64,000 bases of DNA, from the IMG/VR virus record IMGVR_UViG_3300032893_000001, positions 1 to 64,000 of that record; one strand, given 5' to 3'. Position 1 is the first letter of the stretch; each line of letters opens with the position of its first letter. A model generated the notes under the pieces. It was not told the DNA's origin. It saw nothing but the letters and a program-made list of their open reading frames with translations, and made no database searches. The position numbers and the translations under genes are program-made. Positions 6,657 to 15,096 of this stretch are shown one piece after another. The DNA comes from a virus.

Positions 6657-9191
6657 TCAACCTCCCATCAGAGTCTTGATGTCACCGGGCGCGCGCTGAA
6701 GTCGGCCCACCAGCGCGGGACCGAGACTCGCACCCATGCTTGCACCGCCGAGAGCTGCCATCGCCGTAGAAGCACCAGGGAACTTCTCCCCAGCCTCCGC
6801 CAGACCAAGCCGCGCTTTGCGCTGCGCCTGCATCATCGCTTCACCGAACGATCCCGCAGGCGTCTTCTCGTCCGCCGCGACCTCCTGACGAAGCTTCTCC
6901 GAGCCGCCGTGGATGTTGGCCGCCTGAAGACCTCCCATCAGTGCCGCGCCACCAAGCGCGTACGGAGCCTTAGACGTGAGCATCTGCTTCGCTCCGTGAA
7001 GCGCGCCCTTGGCGAGGTCCTTCACGCTCGCGCTCTTGAACTGGTCACCCGTCTGCGGGCGGTTCTGATCTTGCTGCCCGACCGTGCGTCCCGGTTGACC
7101 ACTCGCGCCCGAGTCTGGGCTTTCGGTCGGACCCGGAGTCGTCGTTCCACCTTCGGGGGGCGCTGCCGACGGAGTGTTGCCCGCGCTCGGTGCCTGCGCC
7201 GCCGGACCCTGCTGCTGAAGGCTGGTCGCCGGCTCACCACCAGACCCCATACCGCCGGTGTTCGAACCGCTGTCATCACCAGCGATCTCCCGCAGCGTCT
7301 GCTTCAACTTCTGAAGCGCCGCCGTCGTGTCGTTCGCGAGCTGACGGCTCTGAAGCGCCGAGTTGTTCGCCTGCACCGTCTGCATCAACGCGCGCGTCGT
7401 CGCATCGTTCGACATCTGCGTCTGCTGCTGCACCGCGTTCTGGAGCTCCGCAAGCTGCTGCGCCTGCTGCTCCTTCTCCTGCTGCGCCGCCTGGAGCGCC
7501 TGCTCCATCTGCTTCTGCTGCTCGGCGAGCGCGCGCGAGCGCTCCATGTAGAAGGCCGCTTCGTTGGCGCCCTGCTGCTGCTGAAGCATCTGCTCTTGCC
7601 CGAGCAGATTCATCGTGTCCTCGAACGCCTGCTTGATGCCGCCGAGCTTCTTCTTGGTGCGGCGCGTGTCGACCTCACGTCCGACGGTCTTGCCCGCCTT
7701 GCCGCCCAAGTGCTGCCCGAGTGCAGCCGCTGCGATCGACGGCAAAGAACCACCCGGCTTGCCCGCGTAGAAGCCACCGGTCGCGCCGAGAATGCGGCCG
7801 ATCACGTCGCCGTAGAGCTCACCGCGCATTCCCTCCGTCTGCCGCGCGCGCGCCGCGAGCCCCGCATCCGCGCGCTCGTGGCCCCTCGAGACGGCGTCGG
7901 CCTTGGCGAGCTTCTTCCAGAGCGGAATCGATCCCTCTTTTCCGAAGTCGAGGCCGCCCAGCCCCATGTCGTCCCCGCCTCCACCACCGCCTCCGCCACC
8001 ACGACGAGGAGCGGGCGAGCTGAGGTCCGCCTTGGTCGTCTCCTTGCCCGTGTAGCTGCCGATGGCCGGAAGCTGGACCTGGAGCTGCTGAACGGGTTGC
8101 TCGACACGGCCTGTGTCTCCCGCCGTTCCGGGAATCGCCGACATCGGGCGCCAGTCATAGCCGCCGCCGATGCCCGCTTTCTTCTCGGTAGCAGCACGAA
8201 CGCGCTTCAGCCCCAGCACCTCTTCAGCAGTTCGCTTTGCTGCATCCGCCTTCTGCGCAACGGGTCCCGTAGGGCCACGATGCTTGGCCACGACACGTCC
8301 CATCGCGTTCTGGAAGTCGCGCACACGACTTTCTTTGGCTCCGCGATTGATGGCACGAGCAACTCGATCCTTCACCCACGTGTGCGAAACCGCCATCTTG
8401 GCGCTCGCGTTCTTGAGGAAGTCCTCCATCATCGCGGTCGCGTCGCCGTGCTGATCGAAGTTGCCCGAGCCGCGCTTGCGCATCACGCGCACGTGCTCGG
8501 CGAACTTCGCCATGGCTTCCTTCTTCTCGATCGCCGGCGGCATCGTGCCGCTTGCGTCCGGATTGTTGGTCGCTGGAGTGCGCTGCTGCGGCTGCGGGGC
8601 CGCAGGAGGTTGCGCCGCCGCCATCGGTTGCATCGACATCGACGGAGTGTTCGGAAGCATCTGCCAGAGCTCGTCGAGGTGCTCTTGCTCTTTGGTGAGG
8701 TACTCCTCGACCTTGTACTTCGCCGGGTTCTCTCCGAGCATCGAGTGCAGCACGCGCCACTTGGCGATGCCTTCCTGCTCCATGCGGATCATCGTGTTGA
8801 TGATCGCCGACGGATCGGTCGCCGGCGGCGGCGCCGGGATGTCGTTGAGCTGCGAAGGACCACCGAGAACAGCGAGACGACGAAGCAGCCAGTCGGCGTG
8901 CTCGATCTCGTCCTCGGAGTGATCTTCGAACTCTTCTGCGATCGCGAAGTGCGACAAGTCGCGGAGCGACTGCGCGTACGTCTTGTACGCGTACATGGTC
9001 TTGAACTCGTTCTCGACCATCTGCACGAGCAGAGGAAGAACCTGCTCGACAGGCGCTTCGAACTGCCCCTCGAGGCCGCCGGTCTCGTCCGGGGGATCGA
9101 GAGGAGCCTGAGCAGCCGTCTTCAGCTTCAGAAAGAAGGCACTCGCCGCTGCGAGCGGGAGGTCTCCGACGATGTTGCGTTCGAACGACAT
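6657..9191 (-). CDS. Large virion protein with ferritin-like di-iron domain and coiled coil, 844 aa
   Basis: The start is ATG 9191 with GAGGAG upstream; longer starts only read the complement of the neighbouring gene. Residues about 48-178 form a bacterioferritin/rubrerythrin-like four-helix bundle. A complete di-iron ligand set is visible: E62 (with Y69 seven residues on), E95-x-x-H98, E140 (or E138) and E168-x-x-H171. After it come Ala/Pro-rich linkers and further helical segments. A long Gln-rich coiled coil lies around residues 540-620 (ALAEQQKQMEQALQAAQQEK), then a Pro/Gly/Thr linker and a Gly/Ala-rich hydrophobic C-terminus. Ferritin-like domains oxidise and bind iron or deal with peroxide. 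Here the setting is a virion operon, so the protein is probably part of the particle. What the iron site does there is unknown. Confidence 0.75.
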   Translation of the reverse strand: MSFERNIVGDLPLAAASAFFLKLKTAAQAPLDPPDETGGLEGQFEAPVEQVLPLLVQMVENEFKTMYAYKTYAQSLRDLSHFAIAEEFEDHSEDEIEHADWLLRRLAVLGGPSQLNDIPAPPPATDPSAIINTMIRMEQEGIAKWRVLHSMLGENPAKYKVEEYLTKEQEHLDELWQMLPNTPSMSMQPMAAAQPPAAPQPQQRTPATNNPDASGTMPPAIEKKEAMAKFAEHVRVMRKRGSGNFDQHGDATAMMEDFLKNASAKMAVSHTWVKDRVARAINRGAKESRVRDFQNAMGRVVAKHRGPTGPVAQKADAAKRTAEEVLGLKRVRAATEKKAGIGGGYDWRPMSAIPGTAGDTGRVEQPVQQLQVQLPAIGSYTGKETTKADLSSPAPRRGGGGGGGGGDDMGLGGLDFGKEGSIPLWKKLAKADAVSRGHERADAGLAARARQTEGMRGELYGDVIGRILGATGGFYAGKPGGSLPSIAAAALGQHLGGKAGKTVGREVDTRRTKKKLGGIKQAFEDTMNLLGQEQMLQQQQGANEAAFYMERSRALAEQQKQMEQALQAAQQEKEQQAQQLAELQNAVQQQTQMSNDATTRALMQTVQANNSALQSRQLANDTTAALQKLKQTLREIAGDDSGSNTGGMGSGGEPATSLQQQGPAAQAPSAGNTPSAAPPEGGTTTPGPTESPDSGASGQPGRTVGQQDQNRPQTGDQFKSASVKDLAKGALHGAKQMLTSKAPYALGGAALMGGLQAANIHGGSEKLRQEVAADEKTPAGSFGEAMMQAQRKARLGLAEAGEKFPGASTAMAALGGASMGASLGPALVGRLQRAPGDIKTLMGG

Positions 9192-9198
9192 GGACTCC

Positions 9199-9699
9199 TC
9201 ACTCGAAGGTGTAGACGACGTGCATGTTGTCGTTGACCGAGTACGCGAAGCCGAAGTACGGCGGCGTCGGCGTGCCATACGGTGTGCCGTAGACCTTGCC
9301 GATCGTGTCGTTGCCGGTGTCGAAGCCGAGAACCGCGTTGGCCGTTCCCGTCTTGTCGATGGTGATGCCGTTCGCCGGCGAGGACTCGACGATGACCAAG
9401 TGGCCTTCGAACTGGCGGACCTTGACGCCCGCGATCGCTCCCTCGATCTGCGACTTGATCTCCTTGAAGAGGAGCTTGCCGCCTGGGTTCGCACCCGCGA
9501 TGAAGGTGCACGTGCCTGCGGGGCCAGGCGCCTTCGTCTTGAAGGTCAGCCCGACGAGCGGAGGGATGTCGCGCTGACCGCCGCCACCCTGAGCGATCGT
9601 CTGCGCGAAGTACGAGACGTCGCCGCCGACAACGGCGCCGTTCAGGAACATGTTGAGCTCGTCGAGCTCGCGGAACTTGTTGACCTTCCAAATCGCCAT
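9199..9699 (-). CDS. Beta-rich virion protein, 166 aa
   Basis: The family is not recognised with confidence. The protein is almost all beta in pattern (DIPPLVGLTFKTKAPGPAGT, CTFIAGANPGGKLLFKEI, GHLVIVESSPANGITIDKTG) with a short N-terminal helix RELDELNMFLNGA. The phrase ITIDKTGTANAVLGFDTG resembles the ITIDGASTAGVLTAFGFLSG stretch in the sheath gene of this genome, so the two may share a fold module. It could be a connector, a tube-like or a decoration protein. ATG start; 7 bases separate it from the next gene. Confidence 0.6.
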   Translation of the reverse strand: MAIWKVNKFRELDELNMFLNGAVVGGDVSYFAQTIAQGGGGQRDIPPLVGLTFKTKAPGPAGTCTFIAGANPGGKLLFKEIKSQIEGAIAGVKVRQFEGHLVIVESSPANGITIDKTGTANAVLGFDTGNDTIGKVYGTPYGTPTPPYFGFAYSVNDNMHVVYTFE

Positions 9700-9706
9700 G
9701 GTGTCC

Positions 9707-10207
9707 TCAGTAGGCTGCGTAGGTGGCGTTGACGGCCCAGAGCTCCGAGTGCACGCCGCTGTTCGACGGACCCAAGATGCCCTCGATGTTGAGAGCGACC
9801 TTCACGCGTTGCTTGAGCTGATCGGTGTACGACTTGTAGTACTGGAGCCAGGATAGCAGCAACGGGGCCTTGTCGTTGACGCCCACGTTGATGCCGCCGG
9901 TCGAGTAGTTGATGTGGTTGCGGATCTGAAGAAGAGCGACCGACTCGATGAGCGAGATGACCGTCATGCGGCGCAGAAGGGCGTGCTGGTTGCGCATGAG
10001 CATCTCCTCGAGGGACATCGAGGTGAAGTGCGGCGTGCCGTTGAAGTCGGAGAGGGCATCGAGAATCGACCAAGCGATCTGCCGATCGCTCGACTCCTCT
10101 CCACGCACGATGCGGTTCAACTCAGGGAGGTCCCGCATGTACAGGCGCACGTCCTGTACGAAGTTCCTCATCGTTTGAGTGACCCCAGGAATGCCCTCGA
10201 GCGACAC
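9707..10207 (-). CDS. Probable head-tail adaptor, 166 aa
   Basis: The start is GTG 10207, supported by a strong GGAGGTG ribosome site and a coupled overlap with the upstream stop. The protein is mostly helical: FVQDVRLYMRDLPELNRIV, then SDRQIAWSILDALSDFNGTP, then LLRRMTVISLIESVALLQIRN and a long C-terminal helix LSWLQYYKSYTDQLKQRVKV. This size, all-helical layout and position shortly downstream of the capsid gene suit a head-completion or adaptor protein of the gp15/gp6 type. That call rests on shape and context, not on a signature motif. Confidence 0.5.
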   Translation of the reverse strand: MSLEGIPGVTQTMRNFVQDVRLYMRDLPELNRIVRGEESSDRQIAWSILDALSDFNGTPHFTSMSLEEMLMRNQHALLRRMTVISLIESVALLQIRNHINYSTGGINVGVNDKAPLLLSWLQYYKSYTDQLKQRVKVALNIEGILGPSNSGVHSELWAVNATYAAY

Positions 10208-10210
10208 GCG

Positions 10211-10831
10211 TCACCTCCGCGATTTCTTCTCGACGTACTCGACCTCGTCTGCGTCCACGTCCGCCAAGTCCTCGAGAGAAGGACCGCCGAACATGTTCGT
10301 ACTCGCCGGCTGCTCCTCCGAAGCCTTCGCCTCGATTTTCTTCTTCGGAACGTACGGGGCGTTCGGCGGAAGAGCGGGAACGATGTGCCCCTCTTTGACC
10401 GGAGGAGGAAGCGGCGCAGGCACCGGCTCCTTCGACAAGATCTCCGGCCTCGCGAGAGGATCGACCGCGAGCTCGTTGGACAGATCGAGCTTGCGGAACG
10501 TGCGACCGATGGGAAGGTCGTTGTGCGCCGAGTCCGGAAGCCGTTCGGGGTGCAGCTTCGGATCGGGCGTCTTCTGCTTCGGCGCCAGGTGCAGCAGATC
10601 GACGGGTTCTCCCGTCGGCAGCTTGACCTCGAGAACACCGTCCCTCTCGAGCTGCTTGAGCGTTTCGAGATTGCGACTCAGCTCTTCCTCGCTGATGACC
10701 GTCGGACGCCCCGGTACGAGGCGGCGCTGGGTGTCGAGAACGAACTGCGTGCGGCGCACATGCGTCGGCTGCGTCGCGCGCAGCGTGCGCGTCTTGAGCG
10801 AGCGGACCGTGCTGTGAAGGCAGTACTCCAT
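10211..10831 (-). CDS. Small virion-block protein downstream of capsid gene, 206 aa
   Basis: I chose ATG 10831; the upstream extension only reads through the terminator region. The N-terminus looks like a small beta domain (CLHSTVRSLKTRTLRATQ, then HVRRTQFVLDTQRRLVPGRP) followed by a helix SEEELSRNLETLKQLERDG and a Pro/Lys/Glu-rich flexible tail ending in acidic EDLADVDADEVEYVEKK. The family is unknown. Small proteins like this next to the capsid gene often act in head completion, but no motif shows it here. Confidence 0.6.
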   Translation of the reverse strand: MEYCLHSTVRSLKTRTLRATQPTHVRRTQFVLDTQRRLVPGRPTVISEEELSRNLETLKQLERDGVLEVKLPTGEPVDLLHLAPKQKTPDPKLHPERLPDSAHNDLPIGRTFRKLDLSNELAVDPLARPEILSKEPVPAPLPPPVKEGHIVPALPPNAPYVPKKKIEAKASEEQPASTNMFGGPSLEDLADVDADEVEYVEKKSRR

Positions 10832-10841
10832 AGACTCTCCG

Positions 10842-10881
10842 AAAAAGCACAAGGCGCCGGCACCTGCCGGTACCGACGCCT
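10842..10881 (-). terminator. Rho-independent terminator after the capsid gene
   Basis: On the minus strand, downstream of the capsid stop, a 13-base stem (AGGCGTCGGTACC with GGTGCCGGCGCCT, including two G-U pairs) closes a GGCA loop and is followed by TGTGCTTTTTC. A partial terminator here would raise capsid transcript relative to the connector genes beyond it. Confidence 0.65.
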
Positions 10882-10922
10882 CGTGAGTTGCGCCAGACCG
10901 CCGTGGCCTGACGGTGTCCCGC

Positions 10923-12044
10923 TCAGTACTGGTTGACCTGCGGGAACTGGAGGCCCGTGTCGACGCGGTTGTTGACCGCACCGAGCGCGTCCTCGGCGAC
11001 CGGGATGAAGCTCGAGAGCAGCCCATCCGCGTTGTTCGACGTCGCGTCGGCCGAGTAGAGCTCGAGTTTGCGCACCGCCGCGATGTTGATGATCCCCATA
11101 CCGATGTCCTCCCACGCCTGGAAGGTGATCATGTTGGCGATCTTGTCGATGTAGAACTTCGAGTTGTTCAGGACGTAGAACTTCCCGAAGAACTCCGGGC
11201 GGGTGAAGCAGTACACGTTGCCCGCGCGGAGGATGTCCGTCTTGACCGTGCGGATGTACGCGCGGCCGAGCAGCGTGTTGTACTTGTACCCGTCGACCGC
11301 CGTCTCCGACTGGAGGCGATCGCCGAAGTCCTCGACCGTCCACTGAAGGAGGTCGTCCCAGTCGACTTCCGTCATCAGGACGCGCTCCGAGCGGAGGCGG
11401 TTGCCGTCGAGCAACTTGAAGAGGTTGACGAGGTCCGGGCGCTGGATCGGGCGCACGGTCGCGTCGTTCTTGCCGGCGTTGCGCGCGAGCTCGCCCTTGC
11501 GGACGGAGAACTCGACGACGGCGCCCGCGTTGATGTTCGACCAGTTCAGCGAGGTGATCGTGCCGCCGTTCGCTTCCTGCTGGAGCGCTTGGACGGCCGC
11601 CTCGATGTTGATCGTGAACTCGCGGTCCTCGATCTCCTGGATGTCCTTCACCGAGTTGTCCTCGATGATCTTGGTGATGGGCATCTCGTAGGCGAGAAGC
11701 TCCTGCTCCGTCTTCTGGAACATCTCCGAGGAGATGGTGAAGAAGGCGACCTCGGCCTTCGCACCGCGGATGAAGCGGGCGGTGGGCTGACCGCGGAACG
11801 AGATCGAGAGCGCGCGGCTCTGCGGCTCGACGTCCACGATCTTGACGAGGGTGTCGTGGTTGACGCTGCGCTGGCAGTCGGCGCGGGTGACCTGCTCGGG
11901 AGGAAGAACTTTCCTCGCGTAGGACACTTCGCGGAGACGATCACGGACGTACGAACCGCCGTACTCTGCGATCTTCTCCTTGCCTTCCTGCGTGCCCAGC
12001 TTCTGGGTGAACAGGTCGTTGAGGACTCGTGCGGGGACACTCAT
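10923..12044 (-). CDS. Major capsid protein
   Basis: This 373-residue protein sits directly behind a decoration-like gene and is bracketed by scaffold-like genes and a terminator, the usual setting of a capsid gene. The N-terminus is helical (ARVLNDLFTQKLGTQEGKEK). The middle has an HK97-type alternation of helices and strands (IVDVEPQSRALSISFRG, then AEVAFFTISSEMFQKTEQEL, then IQEIEDREFTINIEAAVQAL). The C-terminal domain reads DILRAGNVYCFTRPEFFGKFYVL and ITFQAWEDIGMGIIN, which resembles the A-domain of large-phage capsid proteins. It lacks the K-T-A motif found in several neighbouring virion proteins. The call is well supported by context and moderately by sequence. Confidence 0.72.
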   Translation of the reverse strand: MSVPARVLNDLFTQKLGTQEGKEKIAEYGGSYVRDRLREVSYARKVLPPEQVTRADCQRSVNHDTLVKIVDVEPQSRALSISFRGQPTARFIRGAKAEVAFFTISSEMFQKTEQELLAYEMPITKIIEDNSVKDIQEIEDREFTINIEAAVQALQQEANGGTITSLNWSNINAGAVVEFSVRKGELARNAGKNDATVRPIQRPDLVNLFKLLDGNRLRSERVLMTEVDWDDLLQWTVEDFGDRLQSETAVDGYKYNTLLGRAYIRTVKTDILRAGNVYCFTRPEFFGKFYVLNNSKFYIDKIANMITFQAWEDIGMGIINIAAVRKLELYSADATSNNADGLLSSFIPVAEDALGAVNNRVDTGLQFPQVNQY

Positions 12045-12086
12045 GGTCTTCTCCTTCTCCTTCTTGTTGCCGCTCTGGCGTCCCGC

Positions 12087-12614
12087 TTACGAGCGGTACC
12101 CGGAGATGAAGCGGAGCTTGTTGCCGTTGCTCGCCGGAAGGCGGGTGACGTACCCGACGATCGGCGCCGAATCTCCCGCGCCACCGTGGCCGACGAGGCC
12201 GCAGTAGAAGCGAGAACCGAGCTGGATCGACGACACCTTCACGGGCTGGAGCACCGTGGTGATCGCCGCACCCGAGCCCACGACGAGCGAGGCGTCGTAG
12301 ATGCGCGTGTCGAACTCGTACGCGCCGAGGAAGATGACCGGCATCTTGCGGCCTGCCATCGCCTGGACGTCGTAACGACCGCGCTCCGCCCACAGCGGGA
12401 AGCAGCGCACAGTGGCGCCGTTGCCCGCCGCAGCGATGCTCGCGCCGCGAATGAGCTGGTAGCTCGAGTTGAGCGTCATCCACTCGCCGTCGACCGTCCC
12501 CGTGGTGGCGTTCGTGGGGTCGGCCAACGTCGGATCGGCGAGCGGGAAATCCCTCCGGTGGAGCGGAAGGATGTCCGTCACCGGCTCGAAATTGATCCTC
12601 TGGACCGTCGACAT
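12087..12614 (-). CDS. Probable head decoration / stabilisation protein, 175 aa
   Basis: A short, beta-rich protein located immediately upstream of the capsid gene in transcription order, the usual place for head decoration proteins. It starts MSTVQRINFEPVTDILPLH. Blocks of strands follow (GEWMTLNSSYQLIRGA, ATVRCFPLWAERGRYDV, KMPVIFLGAYEFDTRIY) and a C-terminus KLRFISGYRS. No catalytic motif is visible. Such proteins bind capsomer junctions after head expansion; that role is inferred from order and fold pattern. Confidence 0.6.
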   Translation of the reverse strand: MSTVQRINFEPVTDILPLHRRDFPLADPTLADPTNATTGTVDGEWMTLNSSYQLIRGASIAAAGNGATVRCFPLWAERGRYDVQAMAGRKMPVIFLGAYEFDTRIYDASLVVGSGAAITTVLQPVKVSSIQLGSRFYCGLVGHGGAGDSAPIVGYVTRLPASNGNKLRFISGYRS

Positions 12615-12649
12615 GATGATTTCCTCCTAGAACCGATGTTCAGCCGAAC

Positions 12650-13003
12650 TCAGCCGCCCGTGAGGAACGACTCCAAGTCGGAGCCGCCCACGTGAGACTG
12701 GTTGTCGTTGGTGAGCGAAGCGAGCTTCCGTCCCATGTCGGGACCGACGAGGTTCACTGCGTTCTTGATCTCCCCGAGCTTGCCGCTTTCGGCCATCTTC
12801 TCGAGGTTCGTCACGAGTTGCTCGAAGGGCTCGTTGCTGATGCCCTTGCTCTGCATCTCGTGAGCGACTTTCTCCGCCTCCGCACGGCGCTCGTACTGAG
12901 CGACCTTCGTGCGAAGCTCGTCGCGCTCGGCCGTGACCGAACGCAGCGCGGTGGCAGCGTCGTTGAGGACTTCTGCGACCTTGTCGTGGCTGATCTTCTC
13001 CAT
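12650..13003 (-). CDS. Short coiled-coil virion-assembly protein, 117 aa
   Basis: Residues about 5-55 form a charged coiled coil (KVAEVLNDAATALRSVTAER, then ELRTKVAQYERRAEAEKVAH). A second helical part follows (EPFEQLVTNLEKMAESGKLG) and the tail ends ESFLTGG. Its small size, coiled coil and place between scaffold-like genes and the decoration gene point to a scaffold or core component. The family is not recognised. Confidence 0.6.
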   Translation of the reverse strand: MEKISHDKVAEVLNDAATALRSVTAERDELRTKVAQYERRAEAEKVAHEMQSKGISNEPFEQLVTNLEKMAESGKLGEIKNAVNLVGPDMGRKLASLTNDNQSHVGGSDLESFLTGG

Positions 13004-13013
13004 GGTCCCTTCC

Positions 13014-14279
13014 TCACGCCGTCGGGTTGGTCTGCTCGTCGAGCAGGGTCTCGAGGAGAGCGCGCGCAGCCGCGACCTTCACGCCGCCGTTCGCACTGCC
13101 GAACTTGGTGCCCGCCTGCGCGGTGCTGTCGAACGCCGCGCGGAGCGTGCTGTCGGTCTGCGACGACAGAGCCGGCTCGTCGAGCCACTTCTTCATGTCG
13201 CTCTTCGGACCAGACTTGGCCTGCCCCTTGGTGTAGTTGATGGCCGCCTGGTTCGAGCCGACGAGCTCGGTGTTCGGACCGGGCTTGCCGCCGGCGGGCG
13301 CGCCGCCCGCTTCACCCGCAGCGCTGGTCTCCGGCGGAACGGCGGGACCCGCCGAGATGTGCGCCGGGTTGATCGCGTCCTCGGCCTTCTTGCTGATGCC
13401 GAGGCGCGCGAGGTTGCCTTCGAGGAGAGCAGACGCCTTCTTCTCGGGCTTGCACTCGCACGCGGTCTTGTCCTTGCCGCACTTCTCGCACTTCTCCGCG
13501 GCGACCTTCTTCAGGCCGAGGCGCGCGAGGTTGCTCTCGAGCAGATCTGCCGAGGCCACCTTCTGCGGGGTGTGCCCCGGCGTCGAGTGGTGCTCGTTCG
13601 TCTCGAGCGCGTTGGCAGCCTGATCCGACGGGCGCACCTTCTCGGTGCCCGGCTTGTGCGGCGGCTGCTGATGCGCCTGACCCTTGTGGTCCGGAAGCGA
13701 CGTCGATGCGGTCGCGTGCGACACCTCGAGCGCACCGGGTCCCTTGCCGGGAGCCTGGATGTGCTCGGTGATGTGCGCCGGCGGCGCGGCGCTGGCCGCG
13801 CTCTTGTGGAACTCGCTCGCGAGGAACTCGAGAGCGCCGGCGAGCTTGTCGACGTACTCCGTCGGCACCGACATCTCTTGCTCCAGTGCGCTCGCGGTCT
13901 TCTCCCCCGAGAGGTTCTCCGCCTGACGACGGGCCTCTTCGCTGATGCGCGCACGGGAGATGGAGCCAGCCTGCGCTGCCTTGACCAGGTCCTGAAGCGA
14001 CGGTTTCGATGCCATCCCTGTTCCGTTCATGATTGACCCGTACTTTGGTGGTAGCGACTTCTGAGAGACTGCGCCAGCATCAGGTGCTGGCATCGAGCCC
14101 GAGTTCACTCGGGTGAAGTTGTTCCGATGGGCCATTCCAGTTGGCCCCCGCTTCCCCGGCGCAAGTCGCGAGACGATCTGCGGCTGCGGAAGCGGAGAAG
14201 ATCCCGCTGCGGACAGGAGTGAGCCTCCCGAGGATTCCCCCTCGGCTTGCTTGCGCATGGCTGCACTCCCATCCCACAA
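13014..14279 (-). CDS. Scaffold- or core-like protein with a repeated motif around a cysteine knuckle, 421 aa
   Basis: The best start is TTG 14279, because AAGGAG lies 8 bases upstream; internal ATGs lack a ribosome site. The protein is low-complexity and charged, rich in Ala, Lys, Glu and Pro, as expected for scaffold or internal core proteins. A motif of the form LLExNLARLG(L/I)xKK occurs twice (about residues 245-258 and 283-296). Between the copies lies a cysteine cluster CEKCGKDKTACEC. Other short K-x-A motifs occur (GEKTASALE, EYVDKLAGALEFLA, ISKKAED). Processing during head maturation would suit this composition but is inferred. Confidence 0.6.
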   Translation of the reverse strand: MWDGSAAMRKQAEGESSGGSLLSAAGSSPLPQPQIVSRLAPGKRGPTGMAHRNNFTRVNSGSMPAPDAGAVSQKSLPPKYGSIMNGTGMASKPSLQDLVKAAQAGSISRARISEEARRQAENLSGEKTASALEQEMSVPTEYVDKLAGALEFLASEFHKSAASAAPPAHITEHIQAPGKGPGALEVSHATASTSLPDHKGQAHQQPPHKPGTEKVRPSDQAANALETNEHHSTPGHTPQKVASADLLESNLARLGLKKVAAEKCEKCGKDKTACECKPEKKASALLEGNLARLGISKKAEDAINPAHISAGPAVPPETSAAGEAGGAPAGGKPGPNTELVGSNQAAINYTKGQAKSGPKSDMKKWLDEPALSSQTDSTLRAAFDSTAQAGTKFGSANGGVKVAAARALLETLLDEQTNPTA

Positions 14280-14292
14280 CGGTCTCTCCTTG

Positions 14293-15096
14293 TCAGCCCT
14301 TGGGCTGCTCCCAGGTCACGGGGTAACCCGCCGCCTCGAGGAGCTCGAGAGCGCGGATCTCCTTGGCCTGCGGGAACTCGGTGGCGGCGGCCACCTTGCT
14401 GTTGTCCTCGTTGAAGCCGAGGGTGAGGACCGCCGACACGCGCGCGGTCGCCTCGTCGCGATCGAAACCGGCCGAGGCCGCTTTCTCGATGGCGAAGGCG
14501 GCAGAGACTTGGGTGAGCGCCGAAGGCGACGCCTTCTTGCTCACGGAGGCTTTCTTCTCCTCCTTCTTCTCTTCCTTCTTCTCCTCGTCCTTCTTCTCTT
14601 CCTTCTCGCCGCCGCCGTCCTTCTTGCCGAGCGCGGCCGCGAGCTGCGGCGGCATCGCCGCCTCTTTCGAGCCCAGGAAGTCGAAGCCGCCTTCGGAGGC
14701 GATCTTGCGGAGCTCCGCCACGTAGGCGTGCGCCATCTGACGACCGAAGAAGTCGGCCTCGGCGAACTTCGCCTGCGCTTCCTTGGTCTGGAGCCACTCG
14801 TTCATCGCCTGCGCCTCGGCCTTCTTCTCGCCGTGGTGCTTGTGGCCGTGCTGCGCAGCCTTCTTGTCCTTGTGCGCGTGGCCGTGCTCTTTCTTCTCTT
14901 CCTCGCCCGCCGTCTTGGCGAACGTGGCGTTCCAGAGCTCGGTGATCTGGCTGTCGTTCAGCGTGCTCAGGTCGATGCCGTTCTCGGCGGCCATCTTCGC
15001 GAAGAGCTCGGCTTGAGCGACCTTCTCGGCGTCAGCGGTCTGCTGAGGCTGGGTCGTGCCGTACGCGTGCGCGAGGTATTCGTGCATCCCACTCAT
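14293..15096 (-). CDS. Charged scaffold-like protein with His- and Lys/Glu-rich tracts, 267 aa
   Basis: The N-terminal half is helical with three motifs of the F-x-K-x-A type (ELFAKMAAENG, NATFAKTAGEE, AELRKIASEGG). A His-rich tract (HGHAHKDKKAAQHGHKHHG) around residues 75-93 could bind metal. A tract made almost only of Lys and Glu lies near 165-185. The C-terminal domain, SAVLTLGFNEDNSKVAAAT to the end, looks folded. It lies between the protease-like gene and the capsid gene, so a core or scaffold role is likely. Its stop is 14 bases from the next start. Confidence 0.6.
   Translation of the reverse strand: MSGMHEYLAHAYGTTQPQQTADAEKVAQAELFAKMAAENGIDLSTLNDSQITELWNATFAKTAGEEEKKEHGHAHKDKKAAQHGHKHHGEKKAEAQAMNEWLQTKEAQAKFAEADFFGRQMAHAYVAELRKIASEGGFDFLGSKEAAMPPQLAAALGKKDGGGEKEEKKDEEKKEEKKEEKKASVSKKASPSALTQVSAAFAIEKAASAGFDRDEATARVSAVLTLGFNEDNSKVAAATEFPQAKEIRALELLEAAGYPVTWEQPKG

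Noticed and set aside
6909-9236. 775-residue rightward open frame
   Set aside because: Arg/Leu repeats only; it is the antisense of the ferritin-like/coiled-coil virion gene.
9192-9494. N-terminal extension of the ferritin-like protein
   Set aside because: It reads the neighbouring beta-rich protein gene in another frame (Ser/Arg-only composition) and has no ribosome site; ATG 9191 has one.
9199-9699. Tail tube protein
   Set aside because: Tube genes normally follow the sheath; this one lies far upstream of it. The beta pattern alone does not decide.
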